Shown here piece after piece: positions 7,330 through 14,407 of a stretch of 40,694 bases of DNA. Positions within the stretch are counted from its first letter, which is position 1. Each line of letters opens with the position of its first letter. Position numbers and translations under genes: made by a program. The notes under the pieces were generated by a model. That model ran no database searches. It saw nothing but the letters and a program-made list of their open reading frames with translations, and had not been told where the DNA came from. The stretch spans positions 1-40,694 of the forward strand of contig NZ_JAVHUY010000069.1 of NCBI RefSeq assembly GCF_031085175.1, read 5' to 3'. This DNA is from Phytohabitans maris. GTDB lineage: Bacteria > Actinomycetota > Actinomycetes > Mycobacteriales > Micromonosporaceae.

Positions 7330-8790
7330 CTATCCGCGCGGGAGTCGCACCTCTGCGACGGTACCGCCCCCTTCGCGGGGACGGAGGGAGACCCACCCGT
7401 TTTGTCGCTCGACAATCCTTCTAACGAGATAGAGACCCAAACCGGTCCCCGGATACCTCCTCCGGTCTCCCTGCTCGCCCTGCCAAAACCGGTCGAACGC
7501 CCGCTCGACGTGCTCCGGTCGTACCCCGATGCCGCGGTCGCTAACCCGGAAGACCACAGTGCGCTCCTCCACCTCGGCGGTCACCTCCACGACCGTGCCG
7601 GGATTCGAGTACTTCTCCGCGTTGGTGGCGAGCTCGGTGAGGACGGTGGTCATGCTGGCCCGGTCGCCGAACGCCTTGGGCAGGTCGTCGGGGAGGGCCA
7701 GGGTGAGGCGCCGGCGCAGGTCCGCAGGGAGGGCGCCGGACGCCGTGCGCAGGGCGTCCACGAGGTCGAACGGCGCGGGCGGGGCACCACCCACCTGACC
7801 GCCGTCGTTGGCCGCGGCGAGGAGCCGGTCGACGAGGCGGGCCAGCTCGCCGGCCCGCAGCCCGATCACGCGAGCCGCCTCCAGCCGGTCGAGCTCCGAG
7901 AGGGACTCCCAGTGGTTACTGAGCGTGTCCGCGTACCCCTTGATGACGGTGACCGGCGTGCGGAGCTCGTGGCTGGTCACGGCGACGAAGAGGTCGCGGT
8001 CGTGGTCGCGCCGGTATTGGTCCGTGGTGTCACGAAAAGTGACCACCCGCGACTCGTGGGTGCCCGGGAGCTCGCCTGCGGTGACCTTGAGCCAGCGGCC
8101 GTCGTCGAGCCGGTGGTCGAGCACCTGGCCGGGCGCGGGCACCGGAAACGGCAGCCGCTCGCCGAGCGTCTTTTCCGCCGGAAAGCCGGTGACCTGCTCG
8201 GCCGCCGGGTTCCACAGCCGGACGCGCAGGTCACGGTCGATCACCGCGAGACCGTCGGCGAGCGCGGCGACCACCGGGCCGTTGCCGTGCACGGGGAGGC
8301 CGGCCTGGTCGCCGTAGAGGTGGGCGATGCAGCTGGCCAGGTAGGTCATCAGCGAGTGGTGCTCGGCGGTGGCGGCACCCCCGGCGTCGGCGAAGTAGGC
8401 GAACAGGCTGCCGATCGTCGCGCCGCCGATCTCGGTGCGCGCGTGCATCGCGCGGTGCAGCCCGCGGGAACGCAGCTGGTGCGTGAAGGCCGCCTCGAAC
8501 GCCGTCGCCGGCAGCTCGCTGGTGTGCGGGCCGGCCAGCAGCCGGGCATTTGCCGGGGCGCCGGGGTCGACCGGGCGCCCCAGCGTCCAGTCGGTGGCGC
8601 CGCTCGCCGCGACCACCCGCCCGCCGGCCGGCCCGTACTCCACGAAGGTCATGCCGTCGGCGTGCAGCGCCCGCTGGCCGAGGCCGAGCAGGTGGCCGAC
8701 CACTGGCAGCCCGGAGACGCCGGAGTTGGTCATCTCGATGACGACTGCCTGGCCGGCGATCAGAGCGGCGTAGTCAGGGCTCTCCGGCAT
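7330..8790 (-). CDS. PAS-domain sensor histidine kinase
   Basis: 486 residues, no transmembrane segment, so a cytosolic sensor. In order: an N-terminal GAF-like region (about 1-160), a PAS domain (about 170-262, with GLAVIDRDLRVRLWNPAAEQ), a HisKA dimerisation helix with phospho-acceptor His274 in VTSHELRTP, and an HATPase_c domain with TELATNAEKYSNPG, DRGIGV and GTGLGLYLVRRIVE. All catalytic motifs look intact. No response regulator is adjacent. The next gene downstream is the RsbW-like ATPase, so the output may run through a partner-switching module rather than a classical regulator. The gene ends with a TAG at 7330-7332. Confidence 0.9.
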   Translation of the reverse strand: MPESPDYAALIAGQAVVIEMTNSGVSGLPVVGHLLGLGQRALHADGMTFVEYGPAGGRVVAASGATDWTLGRPVDPGAPANARLLAGPHTSELPATAFEAAFTHQLRSRGLHRAMHARTEIGGATIGSLFAYFADAGGAATAEHHSLMTYLASCIAHLYGDQAGLPVHGNGPVVAALADGLAVIDRDLRVRLWNPAAEQVTGFPAEKTLGERLPFPVPAPGQVLDHRLDDGRWLKVTAGELPGTHESRVVTFRDTTDQYRRDHDRDLFVAVTSHELRTPVTVIKGYADTLSNHWESLSELDRLEAARVIGLRAGELARLVDRLLAAANDGGQVGGAPPAPFDLVDALRTASGALPADLRRRLTLALPDDLPKAFGDRASMTTVLTELATNAEKYSNPGTVVEVTAEVEERTVVFRVSDRGIGVRPEHVERAFDRFWQGEQGDRRRYPGTGLGLYLVRRIVERQNGWVSLRPREGGGTVAEVRLPRG

Positions 8791-8883
8791 GTCCCGAGTC
8801 TGCCCTGTGGGACTCCCATTTCGCTATCTCCGGGCTTTCCGCATCCCACCGGGTGTCCGTCCCGGTTTCGGCGGCGCGGGGTG

Positions 8884-9219
8884 CTACAGCACGCGGGCCT
8901 GCTGGCCGTCTTCGCTCACCAGCTCGCGCCCGGTGGCGGCCCAGTCCTGCATGCCGCCGTCCAGGTTGCTCACGTTTTCCCAGCCGTTGCCGAGCAGGTA
9001 GGCGACCACCTGGCCGGAGCGCCCGCCGGAGCGGCACACCACCACGATGTCGCGCTCGGTCGGCAGCTCGGAGAGGCGGACGGGGATGTCCATCATGGGC
9101 ACGTGGTGGGCGCCCGGAGCGTGGCCGGCCGCCCACTCGTCAGGCTCACGCACGTCGAGCAGGTATGCGTTGGCGGGGATCTCCGCCGTGGTCACGGTGG
9201 GAATGTGAGGTCCGAACAC
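8884..9219 (-). CDS. Rhodanese-like sulfurtransferase
   Basis: Single-domain rhodanese of 111 residues. LLDVREPDEWAAGHAPGA (20-37) is the conserved N-terminal signature, and the active-site loop CRSGGRS begins with catalytic Cys62, which carries the persulfide. The closing VSNLDGGMQDW is typical. Sulfur donor and acceptor cannot be read from the sequence. The GTG at 9219 is chosen; an ATG two bases upstream is in another frame. A TAAGGT hexamer stands 6 nt before the start. The upstream LCP gene ends 13 bp away on the same strand. Confidence 0.9.
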   Translation of the reverse strand: MFGPHIPTVTTAEIPANAYLLDVREPDEWAAGHAPGAHHVPMMDIPVRLSELPTERDIVVVCRSGGRSGQVVAYLLGNGWENVSNLDGGMQDWAATGRELVSEDGQQARVL

Positions 9220-9225
9220 ATGGCA

Positions 9226-9231
9226 ACCTTA
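9226..9231 (-). promoter_or_regulatory. Possible -10 box of the rhodanese gene (TAAGGT)
   Basis: TAAGGT ends 6 nt before the GTG, in the 13-bp gap after the LCP gene. No -35 is recognisable, and the box could be fortuitous if the two genes are co-transcribed. Confidence 0.3.
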
Positions 9232-9232
9232 G

Positions 9233-10135
9233 CTACAGTTTGTTGATCCACTTCGGGTTGGCGGTGGCCCATGCGGCGACCTCGGCGTTCGACACGGCCG
9301 CGAAGAGGTCCGGGGCCGGGTCGTCCAGCAGCGCGTAGGAGGTGCCGCCGATCGTCTCGGCGTGGGCGGGGACCTGGAGCCCGACCAGGTCGCCCGCGCG
9401 CAGGCCGCGCATCGCGAAGATCAAATCCTGCAGCGGTACACCGTTGGTGTCTACGGTCAGCGACGACCCGACCGCCCGGATGAGCTGGTCCAGCTTGAGC
9501 GGGTTGGTGGCGAGGCCGCTGCCGGACGCCTTCGCCAGGATGGCCTTGAGCAGTTGCTGGTGGTGCCGCTGCCGGTCGAAGTCCCCGGCCGGCAGGTCGT
9601 ACCGCTGGCGGGCGTAGTCGAGGGCGATCGCCCCGCTCATCTGGTGGCAGCCCGCGGTGAAGACCCGGCCGGTATGGATCGAGCGCGTGGGCGTGTCGAC
9701 GCACATGGTCACCCCGCCGAGCAGGTCCACCACGTGCTGAAAGCCGGAGAAGTCGATGATCGCGGCCCCGTCGAAATTGACGCCGGTCAGCCCGGTGACG
9801 GCGGCGGAGAGCAGCGGCGCCCGCCCGTACGCGAAGGCCGCGTTGATCTTGTCGGTGCCGTACCCCGGGATCTCCACCCGCAGGTCGCGCGGGATCGAGA
9901 CGAGGTACGCCTGGCCCAGCCCCGCCGGTACGTGCGCGATCACGATGGTGTCCGCGCGCTGCCCGCCCTCCGGATCGTTCGCGCGCAGGTCAGAGCCGAT
10001 GATGAGGTAGTTGAGCGGGCCGCTCACCGCCGTCCGGCGCTGGCGGGCCGCCTCGTCGAGCAGCCGCTCCTGGGCCACCGAGCGCTCGTACCGCGCCACC
10101 AGCGCGCGCAGCCCCAACACGCCGGCCGCGGACAC
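9233..10135 (-). CDS. LCP-family glycopolymer transferase, start codon unclear
   Basis: LytR-CpsA-Psr enzyme, a membrane-anchored phosphotransferase that moves a lipid-linked glycopolymer onto peptidoglycan outside the cell. The catalytic domain shows the RADTIVIAHVP and VSIPRDLRVEIPG strands, INAAFAYG, IIDFSGF and DYARQRYDLPAGDFDRQRHH, with the conserved Asp and Arg residues. The GTG at 10135 is the only standard start in frame, but it cuts a membrane helix in half. The frame stays open upstream and reads PRWAKIAIAIGLALVLV, so translation probably begins near 10229-10234 at ACG or ATC, about 10-13 nt after GGGAGG. With that start the protein has about 333 residues. It is the last of three LCP genes on this strand. 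Confidence 0.85.
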   Translation of the reverse strand: MSAAGVLGLRALVARYERSVAQERLLDEAARQRRTAVSGPLNYLIIGSDLRANDPEGGQRADTIVIAHVPAGLGQAYLVSIPRDLRVEIPGYGTDKINAAFAYGRAPLLSAAVTGLTGVNFDGAAIIDFSGFQHVVDLLGGVTMCVDTPTRSIHTGRVFTAGCHQMSGAIALDYARQRYDLPAGDFDRQRHHQQLLKAILAKASGSGLATNPLKLDQLIRAVGSSLTVDTNGVPLQDLIFAMRGLRAGDLVGLQVPAHAETIGGTSYALLDDPAPDLFAAVSNAEVAAWATANPKWINKL

Positions 10136-10394
10136 CAGGACCAGCGCGAGCCCGATGGCGATGGCGATCTTCGCCCAGCGAGGAGCCGGCGGCCGCCCCG
10201 GTGACTCGGGCGCTGCGGCTTCCTGTTCGATCGTGGACGTCGTTCCTCCCAGACCCGGCGGTGGTCTCGTAACCCCAGGCTAGGTCCGATTTGTGGAGAG
10301 GGTGCCGATTCCGCCAGGCCCACGCCGCAGGGCCGGAAGCCCTGGCCCCGCGCGGTTCCGTAACCCCACGCCGCTTCGCCCGCCGCGATACACG

Positions 10395-10462
10395 GGTTAC
10401 AGCAGAAACCAGGTTTCTGCTGTAACCGCTGCGGGTTTTAGCAGCAGAAACCTGGTTTCTGC
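10395..10462. repeat. Two palindromes sharing a 19-bp core, 42 bp apart
   Basis: A perfect palindrome at 10395-10427 has 16-bp arms around a single base. A second palindrome at 10444-10462 has 9-bp arms around one base. Both contain GCAGAAACC-N-GGTTTCTGC, and their centres (10411 and 10453) are 42 bp apart, close to four helical turns. They lie about 160 bp upstream of the first LCP coding region and 190 bp beyond the stop of the second. An operator or a dispersed repeat is possible. The rest of the 10235-10654 interval holds only the hairpin at 10569-10618. Confidence 0.65.
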
Positions 10463-10568
10463 GCGGGTCTTGAGACGCGCGGCCGTCCTCGCCTCCGGCG
10501 GGACGCCCCGGACCCGCTGGGACGGGCACGCTGAGGCGGCACCGGGTCGGGCGGGGGCCCGGGCGGGT

Positions 10569-10618
10569 GCCCCGTTTGTGCGTGCAGCTCGAGAGCTCCG
10601 CGCACGCACCCTCGGGGC
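10569..10618 (-). terminator. Hairpin downstream of the second LCP gene
   Basis: An inner stem GTGCGTGC (10578-10585) / GCACGCAC (10602-10609) is extended by an outer GCCCCG (10569-10574) / CGGGGC (10613-10618). It lies 36 bp past the stop codon at 10655, without a U-tract. Confidence 0.5.
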
Positions 10619-10654
10619 CCGGCGACAGCGCGAAACCCGCGAGCCGAAAGCCGC

Positions 10655-11839
10655 TCAGGTCTTGGCGATGAACTGGGGGTTGCTGATCACGAAGCTGGCC
10701 AGGCGACCGTCGCGGACCGCGGCGAGCATCTGTAGCGACTCGTCGCTGAGCTGCTCGAACTCCTGGCCGTTGACCTTCTGCGTGTTGAACTTGCCGGCGT
10801 TGGTCTTGATCAGCACGAGGTCGTTGGCGGCCACGCCGCGCAGGGTGAAGATGAAGTCCTCGACCGGGATGCCCTGGGTGTCGAGCACGAAGGCCTTGCC
10901 CGCCGCCTTGATGACGTCGTTGAGCTTGAGCGGGTTGGTGATCACGCCCTTGCTCGTGGCCTCCTTGGCGATGGCCTTGATGAGCTGCTGCTGGTGGCGC
11001 TGCCGGCCGTAGTCGCCGTCGGAGAGGCTCTTGCGGATACGGGCGTAGTCGAGGGCCAGCTCGGCGGACATCCGGCGGCAGCCCTTCTCGTGTACGACCG
11101 GCTTGGCGCCCGGCGGCAGGTCCTGGATGCCGACGCCCTCCTTGTACCAGAGCTTGTAGATCTTGCCCTTCTTGTCGATGCCCAGGTGGATCGACTCGGC
11201 GCGCTCGTCGACGCACATGTTGACGCCGCCGAGCGTCTTGACCACCGACTCGAAGCCGGCGAAGTCGATGATCGCGGCGCCGTTGAACTTGATGCCGGTG
11301 AGCGTGTGGATGGTCTGGGCGAGCGAGTCGACGCCGCGGGCCCGCTTTTCCAGCTCTGTGCCGTTGCCCTGGTAGCCGTACGAGAAGGCGGAGTTGATCT
11401 TTTCGGTCGAGCCGCCGTAGCCGGTCTTCGGGTACGCGGGGATCTGCACTCGCCAGTCGCGCGGGATGGAGACCAGGTAGGCCTGGTCGTGCGAGGCGGG
11501 GATGTGCAGCACGACGATGGTGTCGGCCAGCACGCTCGTCTCGGAGCTGCCCTTGGGCCGGGCGTCGATGCCGACCAGCAGCAGGTTGACCGCGCCCTTG
11601 ATGTTGTTGCCACCGGGCTGGCCGGCCGCCGCAGCGGCGCCGCCGAGCAGGTTGGTGGTCTCGATGCTGGACGTGGCGTTGCCGATGACCACGCGGGCGC
11701 CCACGATCGCGGTGCCGCTGAGCATCATGAGGACCGCGCCGAAGATGACCGTCAGGCGTGCCCACAACGGATCCCGCCGGCGTTTGCGCGGGGTGGTGAC
11801 GTCCGTCCCGGGGCGCCTCTGGCCGCGCTCAACCTGCAT
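10655..11839 (-). CDS. LCP-family glycopolymer transferase
   Basis: 394 residues with the ATG at 11839; a TTG at 11878 would add 13 residues. A basic cytosolic tail (TTPRKRRRDPLWAR) leads into one membrane helix (about LTVIFGAVLMMLSGTAIVGA), then an extracellular LCP domain: VNLLLVGIDAR, LADTIVVLHIPASHDQAYLVSIPRDW, KINSAFSYGY, IIDFAGF, LALDYARIRKSLSDGDYGRQRHQQQ. The conserved Asp and Arg set that binds the pyrophosphate-lipid substrate is present. A Cys pair (NMCVD and EKGCRR) may form a disulfide. It acts at the outer membrane face, attaching a wall polysaccharide. It is followed by a hairpin, so it may be transcribed separately from the LCP gene downstream. Confidence 0.9.
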   Translation of the reverse strand: MQVERGQRRPGTDVTTPRKRRRDPLWARLTVIFGAVLMMLSGTAIVGARVVIGNATSSIETTNLLGGAAAAAGQPGGNNIKGAVNLLLVGIDARPKGSSETSVLADTIVVLHIPASHDQAYLVSIPRDWRVQIPAYPKTGYGGSTEKINSAFSYGYQGNGTELEKRARGVDSLAQTIHTLTGIKFNGAAIIDFAGFESVVKTLGGVNMCVDERAESIHLGIDKKGKIYKLWYKEGVGIQDLPPGAKPVVHEKGCRRMSAELALDYARIRKSLSDGDYGRQRHQQQLIKAIAKEATSKGVITNPLKLNDVIKAAGKAFVLDTQGIPVEDFIFTLRGVAANDLVLIKTNAGKFNTQKVNGQEFEQLSDESLQMLAAVRDGRLASFVISNPQFIAKT

Positions 11840-11959
11840 TCTTGGGGTCCGATCGCCGGGGTCAGGTCCAGCGGGCAAGATACATCCACCCGAGAGATAG
11901 AAGGTTAACAGCAGATGGCGCAGCCGGAAACTTCCGACTACGCCACCGAAGGTTGTCGA

Positions 11960-13195
11960 TCAACTACCCTGCTTGGGTGCCGGCGACGCGTTGGCCGCCG
12001 CCCACTCGTCCATCTTGTCAGCGCCCATCGCCTGGTACATGGCCAGGGCTTTCTCCTTGTCGGAGATCACCACCGACTCGCCGTTGATGGTCTCGCTGCC
12101 CTTGTGCGGGCTGGTGAAGAACTGGAGGCTGTCGCCGCGCAGGCTGCGGAACTGGAGGGCCATGTCGACGAGCGAGAATCCCTCGTCCACCGTCACCGCG
12201 TCGGTCGTCGCCTTGAGGAACGAGTTGAGCTTCTTCGGGTTGGTCAGCGTGCCGGTGCTCACCGCCTTGTCCATCAGCGCCTTCAGGAACTCCTGCTGGT
12301 GCCGCACCCGGGCGAAGTCGCCGTCCGGGAACTGCTTGCGCTGGCGGACCCAGTCGAGCGCCTGGTCGCCGTTCATGTGCTGGACGCCCTTGTGGAAGGT
12401 CCGGTAGGGCTTGTGGATCGAGGTGACAGTGCGTTCCACGTTGAGGTCGACGCCGCCGAGCGCGTCGGTGACCTCCTTGAAGCCGCCGAAGTCGATCGCC
12501 ATCACGTGGTCGATGTGTACGTCGGTGAAGCACTCCACCGTGCGTACCGCCAGGGGGAGCCCGCCGAACGCGAAGGCCGCGTTGATCTTCGCGCGCTGGC
12601 CGCTGCCGCACTCGGCGCTGGCCTTCTCCGGGATGGGCACGTAGAGGTCGCGGGGCATCGAGACCAGGTACGCCTTGTCGTGGCTGGCCGGGATGTGCAT
12701 CAGGATGATCGTGTCGGCGCGCCACTCGCTACCCGTGTCGACCTTGGCGTCCGGGTCGCGGGAGTCGCTGCCGACCATCAGGATGTTGAGCGTGCCGTCG
12801 ACCGTCTTGGCCGGCCGGCCACCGGTGATCTCGGAGAACGGGTCGGTGCGCGCCAGGTCGTCGTCGAGCCCGTTGACGTACGCCCACAGGCCCGCGCCGC
12901 CGAGCAGGCCGAGCACGAGGACCGCGATGCCGGCGACCAGCGCGATGCGTCCCCAGCGGGGCCGTAGGCGGGGGCGGCGGCCACCGGGGTAGACCGGACC
13001 GCCCGGCCCACCGGGGCCACCCGGGCCGCCGGGCCCGCGGCCGCCGTATCCCCCCGAGCGGGCCGGTGGCCGCCCAGGCGCGGCCGTGCCGGGCACGTGG
13101 GCACGGCCGGAGATTCGCCCTGAATCGGGCTGCTTCGTGCCCGGTACGGACGCCCGGCCGGAACTGCCGCCGTGGGAAGACCTGGTCGCTGTCAT
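11960..13195 (-). CDS. LCP-family glycopolymer transferase with Gly/Pro-rich N-terminus
   Basis: 411 residues. The first 80 form a disordered cytosolic tail rich in Gly, Pro and Arg (a run of Gly-Gly-Pro repeats near residues 54-66). A membrane helix (IALVAGIAVLVLGLLGGAGL) follows, then the LCP domain: LNILMVGSDSRD, RADTIILMHIPASHDKAYLVSMPRDLYVPIP, KINAAFAFGG, AIDFGGF, ALDWVRQRKQFPDGDFARVRHQQ. The catalytic residues look complete. The ATG at 13195 is supported by TACCCT seven bases upstream and by the absence of a ribosome binding site. It probably shares the wall-polymer role of the two LCP genes downstream but is the most divergent of the three at both ends. Confidence 0.92.
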   Translation of the reverse strand: MTATRSSHGGSSGRASVPGTKQPDSGRISGRAHVPGTAAPGRPPARSGGYGGRGPGGPGGPGGPGGPVYPGGRRPRLRPRWGRIALVAGIAVLVLGLLGGAGLWAYVNGLDDDLARTDPFSEITGGRPAKTVDGTLNILMVGSDSRDPDAKVDTGSEWRADTIILMHIPASHDKAYLVSMPRDLYVPIPEKASAECGSGQRAKINAAFAFGGLPLAVRTVECFTDVHIDHVMAIDFGGFKEVTDALGGVDLNVERTVTSIHKPYRTFHKGVQHMNGDQALDWVRQRKQFPDGDFARVRHQQEFLKALMDKAVSTGTLTNPKKLNSFLKATTDAVTVDEGFSLVDMALQFRSLRGDSLQFFTSPHKGSETINGESVVISDKEKALAMYQAMGADKMDEWAAANASPAPKQGS

Positions 13196-13202
13196 GTAAT
13201 TC

Positions 13203-13208
13203 AGGGTA
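13203..13208 (-). promoter_or_regulatory. Probable -10 box of the third LCP gene (TACCCT)
   Basis: TACCCT ends exactly 7 nt before the ATG, and no Shine-Dalgarno sequence lies between them, so a leaderless mRNA is likely. Confidence 0.45.
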
Positions 13209-13266
13209 GGTCGGGAATGCGCGTCCGCCTTTCAGGCGACGCCGAGGCGGCACAAACCCGGGAGTG

Positions 13267-14268
13267 TCAGCCCACCCGCTGAGCGCTGAGCTTGCCGATC
13301 CGCTGGGCGAAGTGCTCGATCGTGCGGCGCAGCCCCTCCTCGACTCCCACTCGGGGGGCGAAGCCGAGGCGGGTGCGGGCGAGCGTCAGGTCGGGGCGGC
13401 GCATCTCCGGGTCGTCGGCGGTGCGCGGCAGGTACGTGATCATGGACTCGCTGCCGGTCAGCTGGATGATCAGCTCGGCGAGCTCGCGCATCGAGAACTC
13501 GTCTTCGGTGCCGCAGTTGATCGGCCCGGTCTCGATCGAGTCGAGGAGCAGCAGGATGCCGTTGACCAGGTCGTTGACGTAGCAGATGGAGCGGGTCTGG
13601 CTGCCGTTGCCGTGCAGCGTGATCGGCTCGCCGCGCAGCGCCTGGGTGATGAAGGTCGGCACCGCCCGCCCGTCGTCCGGGCGCATCCGCGGCCCGTACG
13701 TGTTGAAGATCCGCACGATGCCCACGTCGACGCCGTGGTGCCGGTGGTAGGCCATCGTGGCCGCCTCGGCGAAGCGCTTGGACTCGTCGTAGACGCTGCG
13801 CACGCCGACCGGGTTGACGTTTCCCCAGTACGACTCGGGCTGGGGGTGGACCTTGGGGTCGCCATACGCCTCGGAGGTGGAGGCGAGGATGAACCGGGCG
13901 CCGTCGCGGTGGGCGCGGTCGAGCAGGTGCAGGGTGGCCTGGGAGCCGACCCGGAGGATCTCGATCGGCAGCGTGGCGAAGTCGGTGGGGCTCGCCGGCG
14001 ACGCCATGTGCAAGATCGCGTCGAAGCGCTGGGTGAGCGCCGGGTGGTGCTCGGGCAGCCCGTCGGCCACGTCGAACTCGACAAGCGCGAAGCCCGGGTG
14101 CTCGGCGAGGTGGGCCACGTTGTCCTTGGTCCCGGTCACGAAGTTGTCGACCGCCACCACCGTGCAGCCGCGCGCGAGCAGCGCATCGACCAGGTGCGAC
14201 GGGACAAACCCCGCACCCCCGGTGACGAGGACGCGGTGACCTGCTCCGAATCGCGGGACTACGACCAT
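13267..14268 (-). CDS. UDP-glucuronate decarboxylase-like SDR (UDP-xylose synthase)
   Basis: 333 residues, extended short-chain dehydrogenase/reductase. It has the NAD-binding VTGGAGFVPSHL (15-26), DNFVTG after the second strand, HMASPASP, LASTSEAYGDPKVHPQ and the catalytic YDESK (Tyr160, Lys164). RIFNTYGPRMRPDDGR and GSQTRSICYVNDLV are hallmarks of UDP-glucuronate decarboxylases (Uxs), which make UDP-xylose. The Pro in GFVPSHL replaces the usual Gly. The ATG at 14268 is the natural start; the longer frame would add an Arg/Pro-rich stretch with no homology pattern. Position next to the LCP trio suggests UDP-xylose for a wall polysaccharide. A related dehydratase or epimerase activity is the main alternative. 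Confidence 0.85.
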   Translation of the reverse strand: MVVVPRFGAGHRVLVTGGAGFVPSHLVDALLARGCTVVAVDNFVTGTKDNVAHLAEHPGFALVEFDVADGLPEHHPALTQRFDAILHMASPASPTDFATLPIEILRVGSQATLHLLDRAHRDGARFILASTSEAYGDPKVHPQPESYWGNVNPVGVRSVYDESKRFAEAATMAYHRHHGVDVGIVRIFNTYGPRMRPDDGRAVPTFITQALRGEPITLHGNGSQTRSICYVNDLVNGILLLLDSIETGPINCGTEDEFSMRELAELIIQLTGSESMITYLPRTADDPEMRRPDLTLARTRLGFAPRVGVEEGLRRTIEHFAQRIGKLSAQRVG

Positions 14269-14354
14269 GAGCGCAAGCCTACCGATTGATACGCACCGCC
14301 TAGTGCCCAGATACCCGGCCGGGAGCGGCGGAACCCTCGAACCGGGTCGGACGG

Positions 14355-14395
14355 GACGGACCCGCGCGGCTGTGGGCAGGCCACGCGGGTCCGTC
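14355..14395 (-). terminator. Terminator hairpin after the first symporter
   Basis: GACGGACCCGCG (14355-14366) pairs perfectly with CGCGGGTCCGTC (14384-14395) around a 17-nt loop. It begins 13 bp past the symporter stop on the minus strand and lies 87 bp before the Uxs-like gene, separating the two transcripts. Confidence 0.65.
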
Positions 14396-14407
14396 TGGCG
14401 CCGGCGG

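Noticed and set aside
6871-9246. 791-residue plus-strand reading frame opposite the kinase genes
   Set aside because: Antisense shadow in G+C-rich DNA; the minus-strand frames have clear kinase and rhodanese motifs.
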